NCBI GenBank assembly: GCA_031386665.1
Contig: JANNCN010000015.1
Location: forward strand, 1-64,000
Direction: 5' to 3'
DNA: 64,000 nt
Source: JANYCG01 sp031386665
Lineage (GTDB): Bacteria; Pseudomonadota; Gammaproteobacteria; Burkholderiales; Burkholderiaceae_C
Within the stretch, counting starts at the first letter, position 1; each line of letters starts with the position of its first letter. The notes below the pieces were generated by a model, which was not told the origin of the DNA, searched no databases, and was given only the letters and a program-made list of their open reading frames with translations. The translations under genes were made by a program, and so were the position numbers. Below, in pieces: positions 60,607 to 64,000 of the stretch.

Positions 60607-61758
60607 CTAGAGTCCACGCGAAATCAACTCTTTCATCACCTCCGACGTACCACCGTAAATTCGATTCACGCGCGAATCGACGTACGCGCGGCAAATCGGG
60701 TACTCCATCATGTAACCATAGCCGCCGTACAGTTGCAAAAGCTCATCCAGGGCTTTGCCCAGCTCCTCGGTGCAATACAGTTTGGCAATGGCCGCTTCTT
60801 CCAAGGTCAGTTTGCGTTTCAAATGCTCGGCTAGGTACTGGTCCACCATCATGCGCATGGCGGTAGCGCGAGCTTTGATGTCTGCAAGCTTGAAGCGCGT
60901 GTTTTGAAAATCAAACACGGGTTTGCCAAACACCATGCGTTCTTTGGTGTAGCGAATAGTCTCGGCCAACATGGCCTCGAGTTTGGACGCAGCACTGATG
61001 GCAATGATGAAGCGCTCTTGCGCCAGCTCGCTCATTAAATACTTGAAGCCCAGCCCTTCCTCGCCCAGCAAGTTGCTTACAGGCACCCGCAGGTCTTCAA
61101 AAAACAACTCGGCAGTGTCGGCTGCTTCTTGCCCCATTTTTTCGAGCTTGCGGCCCTTTCGGAAGCCGGGTCGATCAGCCTCAACCAAAATCAAGGATGT
61201 ACCCTTGGCCCCTAATTCAGGGTTGGTTTTGGCAACCACCACAACCAGGTCGCAATTCAGTCCGTTGGAGATGAAGGTTTTGGAGCCATTGATCACGTAG
61301 TCGTCACCGTCGCGTATGGCGGTGGTGCGAATGGCTTTCAAGTCGCTGCCCGCGCCGGGTTCGCTCATCGCAATAGCCAAGATGACTTCGCCACGGGCGC
61401 AAGGTGCAAGCCAGCGCTCTTTTTGGGCCGGGGTGCCCAAGCGCTCAATGTAAGGCGCAATGATGTCGGAGTGCAAGTAGAAACCCGGGCCGCTGATCCC
61501 GGATTTGGCAACCTCTTCAATCAAAATAGCGCAGTGCCCAAAGTCGCCGCCAGCGCCGCCCCATTGCTCACCAATCGCGGTGCACAACAGCCCTTCGCGG
61601 CCCGCTTTAAGCCAAGTCTCTCGGTCTACCCGACCAGCTTTGTCCCACTCTGCCTGACGCGGCTTGCATTCGCGGTCAATAAAGCGACGCACCGTTTCGC
61701 GGTAGGCCTCATGGTCTTCGCGAAACACCGTGCGGGGAAAAGTGAGAATGGAGGTCAT
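60607..61758 (-). CDS. Acyl-CoA dehydrogenase
   Basis: 383 aa from the ATG at 61758 (MTSILTFPRTVFREDHEAYR); an upstream frame to 61842 shows no similarity. FAD-binding AMSEPGAGSDLKAIRTTAIR and GSKTFISNG, VFGKPVFDFQNTRFKLADIK, and the C-terminal YGGYGYMMEYPICRAYVDSR with the base Glu, then VNRIYGGTSEVMKELISR. Full length. It starts the acyl-CoA part of the operon; the outer-membrane barrel gene ends 135 bp upstream. Confidence 0.93.
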   Translation of the reverse strand: MTSILTFPRTVFREDHEAYRETVRRFIDRECKPRQAEWDKAGRVDRETWLKAGREGLLCTAIGEQWGGAGGDFGHCAILIEEVAKSGISGPGFYLHSDIIAPYIERLGTPAQKERWLAPCARGEVILAIAMSEPGAGSDLKAIRTTAIRDGDDYVINGSKTFISNGLNCDLVVVVAKTNPELGAKGTSLILVEADRPGFRKGRKLEKMGQEAADTAELFFEDLRVPVSNLLGEEGLGFKYLMSELAQERFIIAISAASKLEAMLAETIRYTKERMVFGKPVFDFQNTRFKLADIKARATAMRMMVDQYLAEHLKRKLTLEEAAIAKLYCTEELGKALDELLQLYGGYGYMMEYPICRAYVDSRVNRIYGGTSEVMKELISRGL

Positions 61759-61893
61759 GGCAGCCCAGATTGAGAATGGTTTCAAAACATTCTCGCTGAA
61801 GGTTTGGCCAGTTGCTGTCACCTTCGCCACGCCTGGCTTCACCCCGATGACGTGGCGGGCCTATCACGTCAAGGGCTTACCTTTCCTTTGGAT

Positions 61894-63174
61894 CTAAAAC
61901 ACCCAGTTCAGGGTCATAAACGCCAGCGTATTCTTGTTCAGTGCACCAAAGTACGATTGGCTTGGGCCGTCAAAGATGTCAAACCCTGCATTGAGACGCA
62001 ACTTGTCGTTGAAACTGTAGGTCAGTCGCGGGCGAATGACGCTGCTTTGCCCAGTCAAATCCAAAACAGCACTGAGTTCCCATTTCAAACGGTCGTTCAG
62101 CAGTCGGTCTGACAAACGGAAGGTCAAACCGACGTCACGGCCAGCATATTCGCTGTTGAGTCGGTTCAAGCCTTGCGCCAATGTTTGCTGTAAACCGGGT
62201 GGCCCATTGGGTTCCACAAAGCTGTCTCGCCAGTTGGCCAACAACTGCACATTGACATTCAATGTTTCGAGAAAGTCAACATCACCCCCCAAAACGAGAC
62301 TGGTCAAAGTGCGTTCGGCGGGAACGCACAATGCACAGCCCAGCATCAGTTTTGAATGGGCGAATTCTCCGCGCCAGGTCCAGGCACCCTGAGCCGTTGC
62401 AAAGTCGCCACCGATCTTTTGAACTCGCTCAAAGTCGCCTCGGAAAACAGGCGCCTTGGGATTGCGGCTGTCCAGCTGGTATCGAATTGAACGCTCGAAC
62501 CCGTCAAAATATGAAATAGACCAATCAACACCGCCGCTGGTATGGTCTAGCTTCAAAGCCCACTCTGGCGCGGTCGGGCTGTCTGGCTTGACGAGGTTAG
62601 ACGGATTGGCACCTTGCGGCGTGACGTGGGGCGAAAACTGCGCCAGGACACCTGTGACCGAGGTCGCTGTGCCCAAAGCAAACCGCAGCTTGACCGCGTC
62701 GATGCCATTGCGTTGAAGCTCGTCATCGGGTGTGAGCAACGTGAAATCGCGCGGCGACAGTGAATCTGTCGGGTTGATTCGATCCGCGCGGCCCCAAGCG
62801 AGCAGTTGCCGACCCAAGCGAACTGAAAGCGCGCCAGTGTCAAAGTCTAGATGGCCCTCACGAAGACGTTGGCTGGCGCCGTCGCTCGCACGCTCATCTT
62901 GCGAGCCCACGCGAAGGCTGACCCCCAAACGCAAATCCTCGCCCAGCTTGGGTCGCCAGTTCAATTGGCACTGCACGCTGCCAAACTCGGTTTTGTCATC
63001 CAAATTGCGGTTGGACGACCAGTAGCCCGCGCCACACTCACCAAACGGCAGCGCCCCCTGCCCCGATGCCGCTTCAAATGGGGTCGATGTCTGGGCCTGA
63101 ACGCCACCCATCCAGCCCGTCATCATGAGCGCCAAAGTGAGCGCACACCGCGGTTCAGTCTTAAAGCTGTTCAC
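61894..63174 (-). CDS. Putative outer-membrane beta-barrel protein (DUF1302/porin-like)
   Basis: 426 aa. Signal peptide (cleavage near GGVQAQ), then beta strands with features such as LSVRLGRQLLAWGRADRINP and TDSLSPRDFTLLTPDDE, reminiscent of DUF1302-type barrels associated with hydrophobic-compound uptake, and a final Phe (FMTLNWVF). The stop is 1 bp from the next upstream gene. In such clusters it usually accompanies a LolA-like protein and an RND exporter, which would lie beyond the right edge. Confidence 0.8.
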   Translation of the reverse strand: MNSFKTEPRCALTLALMMTGWMGGVQAQTSTPFEAASGQGALPFGECGAGYWSSNRNLDDKTEFGSVQCQLNWRPKLGEDLRLGVSLRVGSQDERASDGASQRLREGHLDFDTGALSVRLGRQLLAWGRADRINPTDSLSPRDFTLLTPDDELQRNGIDAVKLRFALGTATSVTGVLAQFSPHVTPQGANPSNLVKPDSPTAPEWALKLDHTSGGVDWSISYFDGFERSIRYQLDSRNPKAPVFRGDFERVQKIGGDFATAQGAWTWRGEFAHSKLMLGCALCVPAERTLTSLVLGGDVDFLETLNVNVQLLANWRDSFVEPNGPPGLQQTLAQGLNRLNSEYAGRDVGLTFRLSDRLLNDRLKWELSAVLDLTGQSSVIRPRLTYSFNDKLRLNAGFDIFDGPSQSYFGALNKNTLAFMTLNWVF

Positions 63175-64000
63175 CTATTCCTCCCGTTCCATGTAGCTGG
63201 CGGCAAAGTAGCTTTCAGCCACCGAGGTATTGGCTTCAAATCGCTCCATCTTCAAATAGGTCGTGTGCTGCGTTTGATGGTTTTTGATCACGATGTCCAT
63301 GGCTTGAAACTTGTGAAGTTTGGCGTCCAAAACCTTGAATTGCCTGTTTTCAAGGGTCTTGAGCAGTGCGCCACCGGCATCATGAAAATCAATCTTTAAG
63401 CTGGTCAGGTTGTCCTTGTTGATCCAACTGACCCGTTTTGAGTAACCCGATTCAGTCGCGACCGCCGGACTTTTGGGTGCGGACTCCACCACCCACACTG
63501 GCACCCCTGCCAGCGCGTCAGAACGAATAATTTTGTGACTCCAGTCACTGGCCTTGTGCCCGACCAAGTCGCCAAAAGACAAATCAGTGCCCACAAAACT
63601 ATTTTTCTTGTTGTCGCTGGCCAATCGCCTGACCTTTTTGAGTGCGGGCAAATACACCCAAATTTCGTCTTCACGGCCAGAGTTTTCAAGCAGCAGGGTG
63701 GTCGTGTTGCGCACATCACTGGGAGACAAAAAACGAATCACACGGCGATTAGCCAACCCATCGGCTTGCAGCTTGGTGACCCCAAAGGTTTTGCGAACCC
63801 GCTCCTGCCCACCTGCGTTGACCAGTCTGAAAGTCGCCTCCGACACTGAATTGTTGACCCGGGTGGTTTGGTAGTTTTTCTCCATCAAGTCGGCGGCATT
63901 CACATCTTGCGCCAAGATGGGCACTGAATGAAGCAGAACTGAAAGGCCCAACAAACCCAGCCCAATGACCTTGAAGGTTACGGCGCTACCCGATGGCAGC
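63175..64000 (-). CDS. Outer-membrane lipoprotein-sorting (LolA-like) protein, 5' end outside the window
   Basis: At least 259 aa; the frame is open to the right edge and no good start is visible (TTG at 63954 would give a truncated signal peptide), so the ATG probably lies upstream. A hydrophobic segment VIGLGLLGLSVLLHSVPILA precedes DVNAADLMEKNYQTTRVNNS and the LolA-like beta fold with FLSPSDVRNTTTLLLEN, EDEIWVYLPALKKVRRLA and NSFVGTDLSFGDL. Such proteins sit with RND (MmpL-type) transporters and an OM barrel, consistent with the gene that follows. Stop at 63175 directly adjoins the barrel gene. Confidence 0.85.
   Translation of the reverse strand, partial: LPSGSAVTFKVIGLGLLGLSVLLHSVPILAQDVNAADLMEKNYQTTRVNNSVSEATFRLVNAGGQERVRKTFGVTKLQADGLANRRVIRFLSPSDVRNTTTLLLENSGREDEIWVYLPALKKVRRLASDNKKNSFVGTDLSFGDLVGHKASDWSHKIIRSDALAGVPVWVVESAPKSPAVATESGYSKRVSWINKDNLTSLKIDFHDAGGALLKTLENRQFKVLDAKLHKFQAMDIVIKNHQTQHTTYLKMERFEANTSVAESYFAASYMEREE

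Overview
The window reads as chromosomal DNA of a betaproteobacterium of the order Burkholderiales, most likely family Comamonadaceae (Rhodoferax/Polaromonas/Limnohabitans-like). The evidence is gene order (ftsY / two M16 peptidases / rsmD / coaD; lolB-ispE-tRNA-Gln-prs-rplY-pth; mutM, mutY, rapZ, recN, nadK, hrcA), a Bug-type solute-binding protein, an aerobic benzoyl-CoA (box) pathway and PEP-CTERM proteins. No phage, plasmid, transposase or CRISPR array was seen.

Layout. 1-5.9 kb: housekeeping block (ftsY, M16 pair, rsmD, coaD). 5.8-17.4 kb: accessory block, almost all on the minus strand: alpha/beta hydrolase, universal stress protein (plus strand), then a peptide-type ABC transporter (two permeases, two ATPases, binding protein) followed by an aromatic-ring FAD monooxygenase, a DUF2783-like small protein, an amidase and a TTC38-like TPR protein. 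17.4-33.0 kb: housekeeping genes (ferredoxin, pth, rplY, prs, tRNA-Gln, ispE, lolB, a TPR protein, mutM, a dynamin-like GTPase, mutY, rapZ, recN, nadK, hrcA, a CAU tRNA). 33.1-36.0 kb: ornithine cyclodeaminase with a divergent Lrp/AsnC regulator, and a PEP-CTERM spherulin-4 (GH135-like) protein. 36.1-44.6 kb: benzoate catabolism, boxRCBA on the minus strand and benzoate-CoA ligase on the plus strand. 44.6-52.0 kb: Bug protein, a cupredoxin-like protein coupled to a GGDEF/EAL protein, and an FrcBCA-like sugar ABC transporter. 52.0-54.2 kb: a BrnT/BrnA toxin-antitoxin pair and an acyltransferase gene broken by two in-frame stops. 54.2-58.0 kb: outer-membrane protein, DUF4331 protein and PEP-CTERM protein. 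58.0-64.0 kb: acyl-CoA degradation operon (acyl-CoA dehydrogenase, SDR, DUF35, thiolase) behind an outer-membrane barrel and a LolA-like protein that runs off the right edge.

How it works together. Benzoate is activated by the CoA ligase, epoxidised by BoxAB and ring-opened by BoxC. BoxR, an XRE/shikimate-kinase-like repressor, is expected to bind a TGCA-N6-TGCA site lying on the -10 box of the inferred boxC promoter. The next enzyme (BoxD) is not in the window.

The most unusual content is between genes. A roughly 120-bp element occurs five times (E1-E5) with fixed geometry: a 5' hairpin, a conserved GAGAGCTAGAG core, and a palindrome centred 104-107 bp from the 5' end. The palindrome sequence differs between copies while position and symmetry are kept. 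Two same-orientation copies bracket boxRCBA exactly. Inside the box operon lie two inverted copies of a second element (long hairpin, conserved loop, covarying stem) and a separate 127-bp imperfect palindrome.
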